Assembly (NCBI GenBank): GCA_015680685.1
Contig: MNCI01035799.1
Coordinates: 278,253-342,252, forward strand
Reading direction: 5' to 3'
DNA length: 64,000 nucleotides
Source of the DNA: Gnetum montanum
Taxonomy: Eukaryota > Streptophyta > Gnetopsida > Gnetales > Gnetaceae
In this document: positions 21,901 to 32,589 of the stretch, one piece after another
How the letters are laid out: each line of letters begins with the position of its first letter
Position numbering within the stretch: position 1 is the first letter of the stretch
Made by a program: the position numbers and the translations under genes
Notes under the pieces: model-generated
Database searches by the model: none
Told to the model about the DNA's origin: nothing
What the model saw: only the letters and a program-made list of their open reading frames with translations

Positions 21901-22621
21901 CCATTCGCTATCCAACCAGCCAACTTTCTTATATTTTCCATAAAGTTTGGAATACCTGGTTGGATAGCTTTTAAAATCAAGCCCAAGTTGTTCTATCACA
22001 TCAGCATGCATGTTCTCGGTAGAGGAGAACTCTTGTAGGTTTTTTTGGACCAGTGTTAGGATATTCGTGTTACTGTGAAGATTTCCCTCATTGATATAAA
22101 ACCTGGTAACATACAAGATCACGGTAAGCATTTTCGTCTAGTGTAACATGTTAAAAGACCTTCATAGGACTCACCTGCTAGCACAGTAAATAGTTCTAGG
22201 TGGGTTCTGAAAATAGGTGCCCATGTGATGGGTGACATACAACGTGTTGTACAAGTGGTAGCATTTGTATTTAGGCATGTCCCAGATCCAACTTAGGCAC
22301 CTCAAGTCCCTTTGATGTTGGCCTAAGCTTCTTCCTGCTTTGCCTTCGATCGACCCGTTAGCCAAGAACTTCAGAATGCCCTGGTTTACCCCAGGCAACA
22401 ATGTTTCTATAAGCACAACTGTTGTCTCGGTTGATAAGTGTGACCATACAATCACACTAAAATGGCAAAGGAGTAACTCTAGAAACTCCCGTGCACCCTC
22501 CCAGAACCAAACCTCCTGCTCCCCTACCAGTGTGTGGGGTGGGGGGGGCATTGGCCATGGGTTCACTGAGGCAGCATAGGACTCCTACCACCTCAAGGAC
22601 AATCAAAATGGGTTTCAACAT
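18999..22621 (-). pseudogene. Gene X, copy C: antisense multi-exon gene with HAD-like N-terminus
   Basis: This gene lies opposite to the element's own genes, between protease and pol. Proposed exons (minus): 22621-22175, 22102-21828, 21735-20711, 20595-20041, about 19954-19146 and 19064-19002 (TAG at 19004-19002). Borders include CAG|GTGAGT at 22175, ATTG|GTAAGT at 20711, GTGCAG| before 21735 and TGTGCAG| before 19064. Exon 1 looks like an FCP1/SCP-type HAD phosphatase: a hydrophobic VLEVVGVL where DxDG[TV]L is expected, EGAREFLELLL, VIVWSHLS, a KDLR-like segment, and NTLYVTHHMG where families have two Asp. Exons 2-3 carry an unknown conserved domain (FPKLLSQQK block). Exon 4 starts with a Glu run. 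Exon 5 is charged and coiled-coil-like. Several stops and at least two frameshifts make this copy inactive. The start is uncertain; the first ATG before motif I is 22621. The whole architecture is unknown to me. Confidence 0.7.
20292..20313. other. Assembly gap (22 N) inside gene X exon 4
   Basis: A run of 22 undetermined bases is followed by a G run, a likely sequencing problem spot. Reading frame across it is unknown. Confidence 0.95.
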
Positions 22622-23880
22622 GACTTTGCAGACAAAGTACCAAACATTAACACTGTGTTCAAGAGATGATCACTGATGTAGCATAGCATCACCTTCTAGC
22701 ATTGCATGACCTTCTATTTGTGTATAGCATAGTGTGACCTTCTTTATGCATATAGCGTAGTGTGATCCTCTGATTACAAATTTTCCTTTAGCATGAAACA
22801 ATAAGTCCCTCATAGAATAGAAGTAAACATTGCATGTAGCGTAGCGTATGTAGTTAAGCCTTGTGTAGCGTAACAATAGTGGGTGCACCCCACAGTGCAA
22901 CAGTTACATGTTACATAGCACAATGTAATAGAGATGCCTAATATAACACAACATAACGATTACACTTTCGTATAAAGGTGACATTTGTGTTACGCGCAAC
23001 GTAGCAAGATGAATATACCGCATGCAGTGTAGTAAATGAACAAGTACTAATAGACATGTAAGAATGTAACAAACAGAGCACTTTAACATGCATCGTAGTG
23101 TAGCAAATATGGCAGTATAGTGAATTTAACAACGTAGTAGCATTACAAGTTTGATAGCATAGAAGCATCATAGACTACCAACAGAACGACCTAAAGGCCT
23201 AACAACATAATAGCGTAGCGTAACAATGACACAAATATTACAACCTTAATAGCATAGGAAAAAAAAGAATTCATAGTGCACTTGTTGCCCCGACTCTACC
23301 CTAATAAATGAAATAGCTCATTCTACACCATGCCAAGCATGTGTCAGGTTGTTGCAAAACTTTGAAAATAAACAAACCCCTCTAAGGATGGTAGGCTACG
23401 TCGAACGTGCACTATGCTGCCCAGAAGCACTCAAACCCCTATGGTAACATAGTCTCCATTTTTAACAATGGTGGCCAAGGTAGTACCGTGTGTGGCCGTA
23501 TCATAGCAACTGTATGGCTGCTGCGGCCAAGTAGCAAAAACTACATCATAGCAGCTAAAATGGTAACAAAAAAATGGTGATAGTTACATGGCAACCTAAC
23601 CTGATGCATCACACAATGGAAACAAGGGTAGCGTAATGACTTACTGAGTAGACAGAGCCTCTTGTTGCACCTCGACACATGCCTTGGAGAGGCATCCAAG
23701 AGTGTTCCTCACCTCATCCACCTTGGTCAGTCCTTGATGCTTACGTTCACCTTTTCATGTCATTACCATGTTTACAAATCAATAGTACCAGCTACTATGC
23801 TAAGCCTGCTATGCTCTCTCTTTCTCTTTCTCTATTTGACCATGCTATGCTCTGAGTGTGGGCTCTGACAAGGAAAATGA
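22622..23880 (-). other. 5' region of gene X, copy C, rich in TAGCGTAG-type words
   Basis: No ORF is credible here. From about 22680 to 23250 short words such as TAGCATAG, TAGCGTAG and GTAACA recur irregularly. Some keep CG and some have TG or CA instead, as expected from decay of methylated CpG. It would be the leader or first intron of gene X if the TATA box at about 23908 is used. Confidence 0.4.
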
Positions 23881-24060
23881 CAAGTTTACTAGGGGTTAAT
23901 CCCCTATTTATAGCCAACATGGTAAAACACTTATCATTTTCATGCTTCGAGTAATGCGGGACACTACTGTAGTGTAGCACTATTGTAGCGTAGTCCCACT
24001 ACAGTGTAGCACTCCTCTACAGTGTAGTAAGTGGGCCCACAAAAAATTTTCGCTCCACAT
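23881..24060 (-). promoter_or_regulatory. Candidate promoter of gene X, copy C
   Basis: On the minus strand a consensus-like TATA box (GGCTATAAATAGGGG, about 23916-23902) lies about 1.3 kb before the first proposed codon of gene X. Upstream is a run of direct words around GTAGCACT/GTAGTG (23960-24030). A CT/GA-rich stretch (about 23818-23835) follows. It is separate from the LTR promoters and points along gene X. This is inference from sequence shape only. Confidence 0.4.
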
Positions 24061-24084
24061 TTGGAAATTTTAAATCAATGGTTT

Positions 24085-24540
24085 GCAAAGACCTTAAACT
24101 AGGAATGTTAGCCTCTCTCACCCCACCATGGTCCCCAAAGACCTAAAACTAGGAATATTAGCCTATAATACAACCCACCATGGTCTGCAAAGACCTTAAA
24201 CTACGAATGTTAACCTACAACACAACCTAGTAATGATCAGGAAAGACCTTAAACTAGTAATCTTAACTTATAGTAAAGGCTCAGTGATGATCCACCATGA
24301 CCTTAAACTGGAAATTTTAATGTTCATTTCACATCTTAGACCCATTAATTGTCCACCATGACCTTAAATTGGTGATTTCAGCATTCATTATCATGGTCCA
24401 CCATGACCTTAAACTAGTAATTTTAGCGCTTTCTCTACAATGTAGCCCAGTGATGGTCCGCCATGACCTTAAATTGGAAAATTTTAGCATTCTTAAACTA
24501 TTACATTATTGTGGTCTGCCAAGACCTTAAACTAGCAATT
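24085..24540 (+). repeat. Evenly spaced array before pol of C
   Basis: The word ACCTTAAACTAG (or one to two mismatches) occurs at 24091, 24141, 24193, 24246, 24300, 24361, 24406, 24466 and 24523, so spacings run 45-61 bases with a mean near 54. A second word, (CCA)CCATG or TCTGCAAAG, precedes each copy. Spacers differ. It closes the gene X cassette on the pol side. Confidence 0.85.
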
Positions 24541-24599
24541 ATCTTATGTTGCATCATTACACTACATGTTGTCACTTCAAACAGGTATCACTTGACTTG

Positions 24600-27500
24600 G
24601 TTTATTTTCTTGTTGTGACAGGTGCACTCAAAAAAATGGCTATGCATGGTGATCTTTGTTTGCCTTTGACCTTAACGGGTCCCTATGGAAAGTTAAGAAG
24701 CTTATTGAATTTAGAATTGATAGACTTTGAGTTATCCTCTCATAATACCATAGCATCCCTGGAAACATCCCTAGATTGGCTCGAACATCTGGTCCAAGCC
24801 TTAGACCTAGAGGCCGGGGATGTGACTGAGGATCCTCTCATTGAAATCCCCATAACTACCACTAGGGGGAAGTAAAGACCTTAAAGGTTAGCTCTTTATT
24901 ACATCCATAGGTACAACAAAACATTTCGAAGGTTCTCCATGATAATATTAAAGTGTTTGCATGGTTATACGATGACATGCCAGGCCTCGACCTGCAGCTC
25001 ATACAACATAACATCATCCTAGATCTGCGTGTCATGGAAGTCAAGCAGAAAGCTCAAAAAATCAAACTAGAGATTACACTAGCTGTACATGATGAGATCA
25101 CCAAGCTTTATTAAGCTGGTTTCATCCGGGCAGTCAATTACTCGGAATGGATATCGAACATCGTTGTAGTTTCTAAGAAAATGGGAGGTATAAGAATTTA
25201 TATAGACTTTCGAGACTTGAACAAAGAAATGATTAAAGATGATTTCCCATTGCCAAGTATCAATCAACTTATAGATACTATTGCTGGTCATGCCTTACTG
25301 TCCTTTATGGATGGGTTTTCAGGCTATAACCAGATCCATATAAACCCAAAGAATCAGTTGTCAACCACTTTCATGACCCCTTGGGGAACCTTTTGTTATA
25401 CAATGATGTACTTTAGACTAAAAAATGCTAGAGAAACCTACCAATGAGCGATGACATATAGTTTTAGTGAATACCTCTCGAAGAGATTGAAAAATTACGT
25501 GGATGATATCATAGTCAAGTCTAAGTAAGTTATCGATCATCCCAATGATCTCAACATAGTCCTCCAACGTTGCCAGAGCCATGACCTACACCTTAACCCT
25601 AAGAAGTGTGTTTTCGGAGTTAAAACCAGACACATGCTAGGTTTTGTAGTGTTGGAAATAGACATACGAGTGGACCTCGATAAAGTGAGGGCCATCATCA
25701 ACTTAGCACCGCCTACAAATCTGAAAGAGCTACATGGTTTGCAAGGCAAAGTATAGTTTATCACAAGGTTTATCTCGAGGTTGATAGACAAGTTACACCC
25801 CATGTAACACCTACTTAAAAATGGTATCAACTTTGAGTGGATAGATCTATGTCAACAAGCCTTTGATAACTTAAAGAAAGAGCTTTTGCACCTTCCAACT
25901 ATTTATCCACCACAGAGGTATAAACCTTTCTATATCTACCTTGTCACTTCAGACACATCTATTGCTGCGTTGCTATGTAAAGAAAGAGATGACGGGTCTG
26001 AAATCTCGGTCTACTACTTAAGCCATGCATTTTACGAGGTAAATTTCAATGAGGTAGAAAAATATTTTCTCACTCTAGTATTTGCACTAAAAAAGTGGAG
26101 ACATTACCTGTTTCATAGCAAGGTCAACATCATACGCAAGAGCAACATACTTTGGGCTATCAAAACAAACTTGTAAAAGAGTAGTAGGATAGCTTGATGG
26201 AAAGCTATAACGGTGGAATTGAATTTACATTATGTAGCCCAATCATCAAAAAAGGGTCAAGGAATAGCCACATAGCTTACAACTTCACTCGTTGATGATC
26301 AAGCAATAATAGAACTTGAATTCTCAGATGAACACATCAATAGCCTAAACTCTGTAGCATCAGATTTGGAAGCAAACTTACATTTTGATGGCACTTCAAC
26401 TACACGAGGTGGAAGCGCGACCATAGTTATCACATTTCCCTAGGGGGAAATTTGACCCTTTGCATATTGCTTTACATTCCCTTGTATGAACAATGTAGCT
26501 AAGTATGAAGGACTCCTTAGGGGCCTCTGAGCAGCCCAAGAGAAAAAGATTCAACATTTGGTAGTTCGAGGTGATTCGCAATTAGTTGTCAACCAGATCA
26601 CTAAAGTATATGCTTGCAAGGCTTCACAGTTACAACTTTATTCAATCTAGTTTAGAGTTTGCTAAAATAGTTTGCAACATTGGACATTCAACATGTACCT
26701 CGCAATGAGAACACCATAGCTGATCCACTAGCCATGTTATCATTGAATGTACCATCCTACTTGTTTGCCACTTTGCATGCTTCGATAATAGAATGCACAG
26801 ATCCTATTACTCAAGCGGTAAACATTGCATCTATCAGTGCAACAGATATCCAAGAGTGGTACACCAACATTAAGGCTTATCTTCAACATGGCGAACCCCC
26901 ACATGGCTTGAAATCTGCTCAAAAGGATGTAATCCGAAAGCGTGCCTAGCAATATGTCCTTATAGGAGATAACACCTTATGCAAACACTCCTTTGATGGG
27001 ATATTACTAACTTACGTTGGTGGGGAAGAAGCATAGAGAATTGTTAATGAAATCCATGAGGGATTATGTGGAGGACACATAGCCCCTAGGGCTATGGTAG
27101 CTAAAATCATATGCCTAGGGTATTACTAGCCTTGCATTGAATGAGATTGCCTTGCCAAAGTTAGGATGTGTGATGTATGCCAATGTGATGCAAATCTCAT
27201 ACACGTATCACCTACTGAGTTACATCCTACATAGATTACGTGGTCATTCCAACGAGGGGGACTAGACATCATAGGGCCCATTACACCCAAGTCTTCCATA
27301 GGACATAACTTCATAATCACTACGACCAAATACTTCATGAAGTGGATGGAGGCTATTCCCTTGAGAAAGACTACATCACAATAGGTTTGCCACTTTATCT
27401 TGGATAACATAGTAACAAGGTTTGGTCTTCCCATGACTATTGTGACAGACAACGAGACACAATTTAGTAGCATGGAAATCAAAACATTTTGTGATAACCA

Positions 27501-28099
27501 TGGCATCAAGCAATCTTTTTCATCGCCATACTACTCACAGGCAAACGGTCAGGCAGAGGCAACAAACAAGGCCATCATTAACCTATTGAAATAGACGCTT
27601 AGTAGTAGCAAAAGGCGATGGCACCAGTAAATCCTCTACGTGTTGTGGGCTTACCGCACTACATGCTAATATGGCTATAGGTAAGACTCCATACAGTCTT
27701 GTTTACGAATATGAAGCAATGTTACCTCTTGAATTACAGGTTCCGTCACTTCATATGATCCTTTCAAATATTGTAGATGAGGCTCAAAATAATGAGTCAA
27801 GGATCATTGATCTTGACTCTGTAGAGGAGGAGCATGCCCAAACACTTGATCGCATCGAATGGTACCAGGACAAGTAATGACAAAAGCATCACTGTAATTT
27901 TCATCAATGGCCAATCAAAAAGGGGGACCTAGTCCTCAAGGCTATTCGTGAGCATATAAACAAATTCTCAGCCAAATGGGAAGGCCCTTTTGTGGTCACA
28001 AAAGCCTATGGGAATGGGGCCTTCAAACTGGCTGATATGCATGGCAAAAAATTTGCAAATCCTATCAACCACTTGTATCTCAAGCCATACTACGTCTAA
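24600..28099 (+). pseudogene. pol of element C: RT, RNase H, second RNase H, integrase
   Basis: An N-terminal lead-in (to about 25080) has VFAWLYDDMPGLDLQL, typical of Tat pol. RT spans about 25080-25520: GGIRIYIDFRDLN, SFMDGFSGYNQIHI with the first catalytic Asp, a stop at 25445-25447, then NYVDDIIVKSK at about 25492-25524. RNase H follows at about 25860-26176 (phrase SEISVYYLSHAF). A second, archaeal-type RNase H at about 26375-26640 has LHFDGTSTTRGG, NNVAKYEGLL and VRGDSQLVVNQ, so its three acidic positions are visible. Integrase (about 26950-27880) shows the HEGLCGGH...C..C zinc site and DDE residues in GLDIIGPI, VTDNETQF and QANGQAEATNKAI. The end (27915-28099) is KWEGPFVVTKAYGNG to a TAA stop. 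About ten stops make it dead. Confidence 0.9.
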
Positions 28100-28139
28100 C
28101 GCAAGGGACCACAATAGGTACAGAGCAAGGTAAGACAAT

Positions 28140-28420
28140 CATCTACTACAACATAAAACTGGCAAAGCATGCCTGCTATGATGTAAAACTAGCACAACAA
28201 TTCCACTATGACTATAAACTAGCATAGCACGTCCTTGGGCTACGACATAAAACTGGCACCCACAACATGATCTTCTATGACCTTAAATTGGCCATCTACC
28301 ATCTGCTACGATGTTAAACTAGCATAGCAGTCTGCTAGGACCTTAAACTAGCACATCACGATCTACTGGGACCTTAGACCAACACATCTGATGATCTACC
28401 AAGACCCTAAAATAGGTTCG
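28140..28420 (+). repeat. Short-period array after pol of C
   Basis: TAAAACT or TTAAACT words occur near 28153, 28184, 28214, 28247, 28284, 28314, 28343, 28374 and 28407, spaced about 30-37 bases, often followed by (A/G)GCA and preceded by GCTA(C/T)GA. This is the third array in C and starts 40 bases after the integrase stop. Confidence 0.8.
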
Positions 28421-29850
28421 TAGTTCAACGCCTAGCTCACATCCACGACCCTATGAACAAGTGAGCATGCACACTTTTAAGTTTTTGGACAACACGGGGT
28501 AGTACACTGCAGTTCTAGAATGGAGTTCATGATGCTAAGGAAACACCCTCTAGAAGACATGCAGCATCACCGGCCTTGGCATGTTGCTAATCTTCTAGAG
28601 ATGTCATTTGACATCTTGCTAACTTTTTGGAGCTACCGCTACCACTGCCACTCATCCTAGTGGTAGCTCCTACCATTAGCACTTACTGTTGGAGGCCTAG
28701 CACTATTGTGGCCTAGCCACAAGGTTGCTATCCTCTATCCCTCTCCATCATTCAAGTCCAAGAAGTGTCTAGCTATTAGACTGCTCACCTTGCAGCTAGA
28801 CTACATGATGTTTGCATTGGGTGAGGAATCTTGAGCACCTACATCATCGCGCTCCTAGTCTCTTCAGTGCCACCATTTCCAGCCTACCATGGCCAGGGTC
28901 TGTGTTGGCCTTCCTACTTTGGACATCACATGCCTCAGCAATAATACTTGCCACTCCAGCAGTGTCTAAAGCAAGCGGGACTTTGCTCTCACTTCACCTC
29001 ATGGTTGTTTGTTCTAGTTTTCTCTCTATTATATTTGCAAGATATAAGCCAAGATGGCATTGTTCGGAGATGCACTTCACCACAAAGGCTAAGACACTAC
29101 ATTACTCTGAAATACCCTCTTTGATTAACCTCATTGCTTGAGAGTACATGCCCTACCATTCCTTTTTAGCTAGTTTAGCCTCCATTCTTTATATACTTCC
29201 AATTTTCCATATCCTCTTTACAATCTTTCCCAATGTATAGAGCCCTCCCACATGCCCAACCATAAAGTCCATGATGGACGTAACGCAACTGGCCCCATGG
29301 GAAGCATCTGTAGGTAGGTCAAAGCCCCACATGGATGTAACACAACTCATCCTGGGGAGGAAACACCTATCTTGCAATAACAACTAGGTTACTCGCTAGT
29401 GAACATGGGTATACAACAAAAGAAAAGCACAAAAAATGCAAAAGAGCAGAAAAGCTCAAAAAAAAAAAAACAAAGGTGCCTAAGAAAAATGGCACAATGT
29501 GCTACTTAACACTTGATTTGGCCATAACTCAGCCATTATTAAGCACTTCGATGAGGTCAAAGGCTAACAAAGAAAGACACCTATGTGTGTTGACTCCCTC
29601 ATAAGCACTCCGATGAGGGATCACGCTATGGCAATAGTTTTTCAAAGCATTGTATCTCACACTTGTTCCTTCCCTGAACCTATTTCCTCAACTCCATCCC
29701 TTACCCCTTATCATACATCACTTTCCCAGCACTCTCAAATGTAGCAGAGCATCATCCAAGCAGGCAATGAAGAGTAGTGTCGATGTCTGGTTCTTCATGG
29801 TGTTTTGTATTCTTTGTCAACATCTCTTGGGCAGATCCTCTATATGTCAA
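28421..29850 (+). other. 3' untranslated region of C
   Basis: No gene is supported. A segment near 29060-29110 (GATGCACTTCACCACAAAGG) matches B3 near 55163-55190, and an A-rich tract lies at 29448-29472. These mark the same 3' region as in the other elements. Confidence 0.5.
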
Positions 29851-29863
29851 CAAAGAGGGATAA
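29851..29863 (+). promoter_or_regulatory. Polypurine tract of C
   Basis: CAAAGAGGGATAA precedes TTAAAACACCATAAATTT, a form of the family LTR start in which TG has become TT. It is the counterpart of CAACAAAGAGGGGCTAA at B3. Confidence 0.6.
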
Positions 29864-30076
29864 TTAAAACACCATAAATTTCAGGATTCTCATGATTCAA
29901 CAGTCCCAGAATTTGGGCAAGGATCCCTATAAGCATGGTGTTACGTTGGACTGTGCAGATAATGCCCTCTATGGCATAGTCGATGTGGCATCCAGTCATA
30001 GGGCTAGTTTGCATGAAAGAGGCCCTGGGGGTAGACCATATAGTTTATCAAATTCTCTATCTTTTAGGCTGATAGG
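29864..30076 (+). repeat. 3' LTR of C, first part
   Basis: It begins at the altered LTR start after the polypurine tract and is cut at 30077 by the LTR end of B2. The rest of the LTR resumes at about 32590. The corresponding part is absent from the truncated 5' LTR. Confidence 0.55.
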
Positions 30077-31351
30077 TGTACCGCCTGAAATCGTCGGTCT
30101 CCAGCTGGAAGGGAAAACAGAGGCCATGGGATTGCGGGACGGGTATAGAAGACCTTGCCTTCGCCTGAGGGCGAGCTGGAATGCAACGGAGGCAAAGTAC
30201 CTTGGGTGGTCCGCACGCGGATCAGACAAGGATTTCCCCGCGCATACGCAAAATGCTATACGCTGGGTTATGTGTAAATAGCGTGCAGGCGTAAACAATA
30301 AAAACAGCGTGAAACGTAAATAGATGCAAATGAAGTGCGAGCGTAAACAGACGTAAACGAGGTGTGGGCCAAATTGACATAAAACTGTAAAAGAACTTGT
30401 AGCAAATGAAACGATGGAATTACTGAGTCAGAATACAGTGCACTGGTTTAACGCAGTTGCGGGAACACAAGGCGAACGAAAAGCCCCGATGTACACAAAG
30501 GTGACTCAGATGGTTTGCAGGGCGAGTGGAGCGTAAGAGACTAGATCCGCAGCGTGCAGGCCTTCCCAGTGTAAGAAGGCTTTCTGCTCTTTTGCGTAGT
30601 GTAAATGTTCTCTGGTGTGCTTCGGGATTTTGCGAACCGTCTGGGTGAAGTGGAAAAATGGGGTTGTTACACTAGACTCGGGATGGGAGACACGTGGCGC
30701 GTTGACCGGGTGCATACACTTTACAAATATACAAAATGTTACAATTGTTGGGCGTATACACTGGGCGTATACGCCGCATTTGGTCGGCGTATACGCTGAA
30801 AATGCTTGGCATGAACTGGGTGGAGATGCTGAGCGCTGGGCGTATACACTGAGGAATGTTGGGCATGCACGCTGGGCGTATACGCTGATGGATGTTGGGC
30901 GTACACGCCGGGCGTATACGCTGACGGATGCTGGGCATACACGCCGGGCGTATACGCTGACGGATGCTGGGCGTACACGCCGGGCGTATACGCTGACGGA
31001 TGCTGGGCGTACACGCCAGGCGCGTACGTCGAAGGATGTTCACTTGCTTCAATCCTTGCTCTTTGGTGTTATCTTCATGCTGTCATTGGAGATCTTGTCA
31101 TCGAGCATGTGCGTCTGCAGTACCTGGGCGTGTACACCGGAGAGCCGAGCGTACACGCTGGAGTGCCGGGCGTATACGCTGAAATGCTGGGTGTATAGTG
31201 TGATCTTGGCATATACGTTGGAGTGTATACGCTGGCACCATGTACTTAGTGAAAACTAAGTGTTGCGATCATGCAGCGGGCGTTGTTCGTGAGTTCCAAG
31301 GTCCCGTTTGGGGTCAGACAAGTACTAAGCTCCGAATTTTGTGGTGTTTCA
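30077..31351 (-). repeat. 3' LTR of B2
   Basis: In element sense it starts TGAAACACCA (31351) and ends GGTACA or similar (30077), as in B1 and B3. The block 30080-30250 is close to 2725-2900 of B1. It is shorter than the B1 and B3 LTRs because the 180-bp units are absent; a 36-bp tandem repeat fills the middle. Confidence 0.8.
30841..31035. repeat. Exact 36-bp tandem repeat with palindromic cores
   Basis: Units start at 30841, 30877, 30913, 30949 and 30985, and a worn unit follows at about 31021; the period is exactly 36. Each unit has CGTATACGCT, a GA(C/T)GGATG(C/T)T spacer and GGGCGTACACGC. The central units are almost identical, so expansion is recent. Because 36 is a multiple of three and the unit has no stop in several frames, it creates false ORFs on both strands (for example 30615-31259). 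Confidence 0.95.
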
Positions 31352-32589
31352 TTGGCCCCTCTTTGTTGACGCTTGGAGGAATCGACCTGAGAAGCGTCGA
31401 CAAAGAAGTGCAAAATACCACAAGCAACTTGATAGAGACGTTTTCTGCTACCACTTGGACGAGACCTCATCGCATCGTATTCAGTAGTACAGAGGATTGG
31501 GAAAGGGGAATTTTGTATTTGGGAAATCAGGGAGATTGCGGGGATTGATGATAGGGATTTGCTACGGACAGAGGATGTTTCGGTATGCGGCATGTTGATC
31601 CTTGTCAATGGCCAGGTTTTAGCAGACTCAGAGTGCAGACATGCGGTGTGCGTTCTTTTGGCGGAACAAGGATCTTGGTTAGTGTGCAAGAGAACTTGTT
31701 GACGGGACTGAAGCTACAGGAGGATGTGTTGCATTATTTGGGAGAACAGGGCCCATGTTTAGTGTTCAAGGGAACCTGTTGGCAGGGAGCCAAAGCCATG
31801 CGACCAGGTGCATTTTGACCATTTTGGGCATGAGTACTTGGTTTTGAGATGACTGCCTTCCCACCTGGGGCTTACATGGGAAGTGCCCAGGTTTTTTTTT
31901 TGTAAACTTTGCTCTGTTTGTGTACTCGTGCGCAGGTGTTGTACTGTGTGGCGTATTGCAACATGCAACAGCGTGCTTAATGTTTTGAATGCACGGGGTG
32001 TGTCAGGGGTGTAGTTGAATGGAAACCGGGGAACGAATGGGGATGTACTAATGAATGGTTTGATTTTGTCCTGCAAGGTATGCTGCGAACATTCTCTTAC
32101 CTTGCTGCTTACGAAGAAGTGCATCTTTGTATGGAACTTCCGGGTGTCATCCTGCAAATGTAACGCCAAGGAGACAAGAAAACCGTGAGCGAATAGATGA
32201 GCTTAGACTTACATGGTGGCTGATGATACAGAGGTGCTGAAGGACGGCAGGCACTGTGCGTAGATGACAACAATATTGATAACGAACGATGCAGTGAAGC
32301 TGATGGACGATCATGGCGGCGGATTGATGTGCCGGATGTGGATTTGCCAATTTATAGTATTGACAAACTATTATGGGTTAGTTTTATGTCATAACCCATT
32401 GGACATTGCCTGTTTAGCGTCGTGGCGGACGGTACATTGCAAGTTTTTAGTCTTAGCGGACTATGAAGAGGTAAGCTAGTTTATAGTCTTGGCAGACCTT
32501 GATGGTTGTGACGGCGGCAGTTTACTGTCATGCCAGACGGGTGGTAGTTTATTGTTATGTAGGAGCCTCAAGACATCTTTGGTTAGCTA

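Noticed and set aside
18999-22621. Gene X as an ordinary host gene that a retrotransposon landed beside
   Set aside because: The same gene sits in the same place and orientation in two separate elements (C and D), bracketed by the same arrays.
24085-24540. CRISPR-like array (short repeat, unlike spacers)
   Set aside because: Plant nuclear retrotransposon context, a repeat of only about 12 bases with variants, no cas genes, and spacers without constant length.
30615-31259. A 214-codon open frame with repeated RRAYTLTDAG phrases, and its partner on the minus strand
   Set aside because: Produced by the 36-bp tandem repeat, whose length is a multiple of three; it lies inside an LTR and has no counterpart in sister LTRs.
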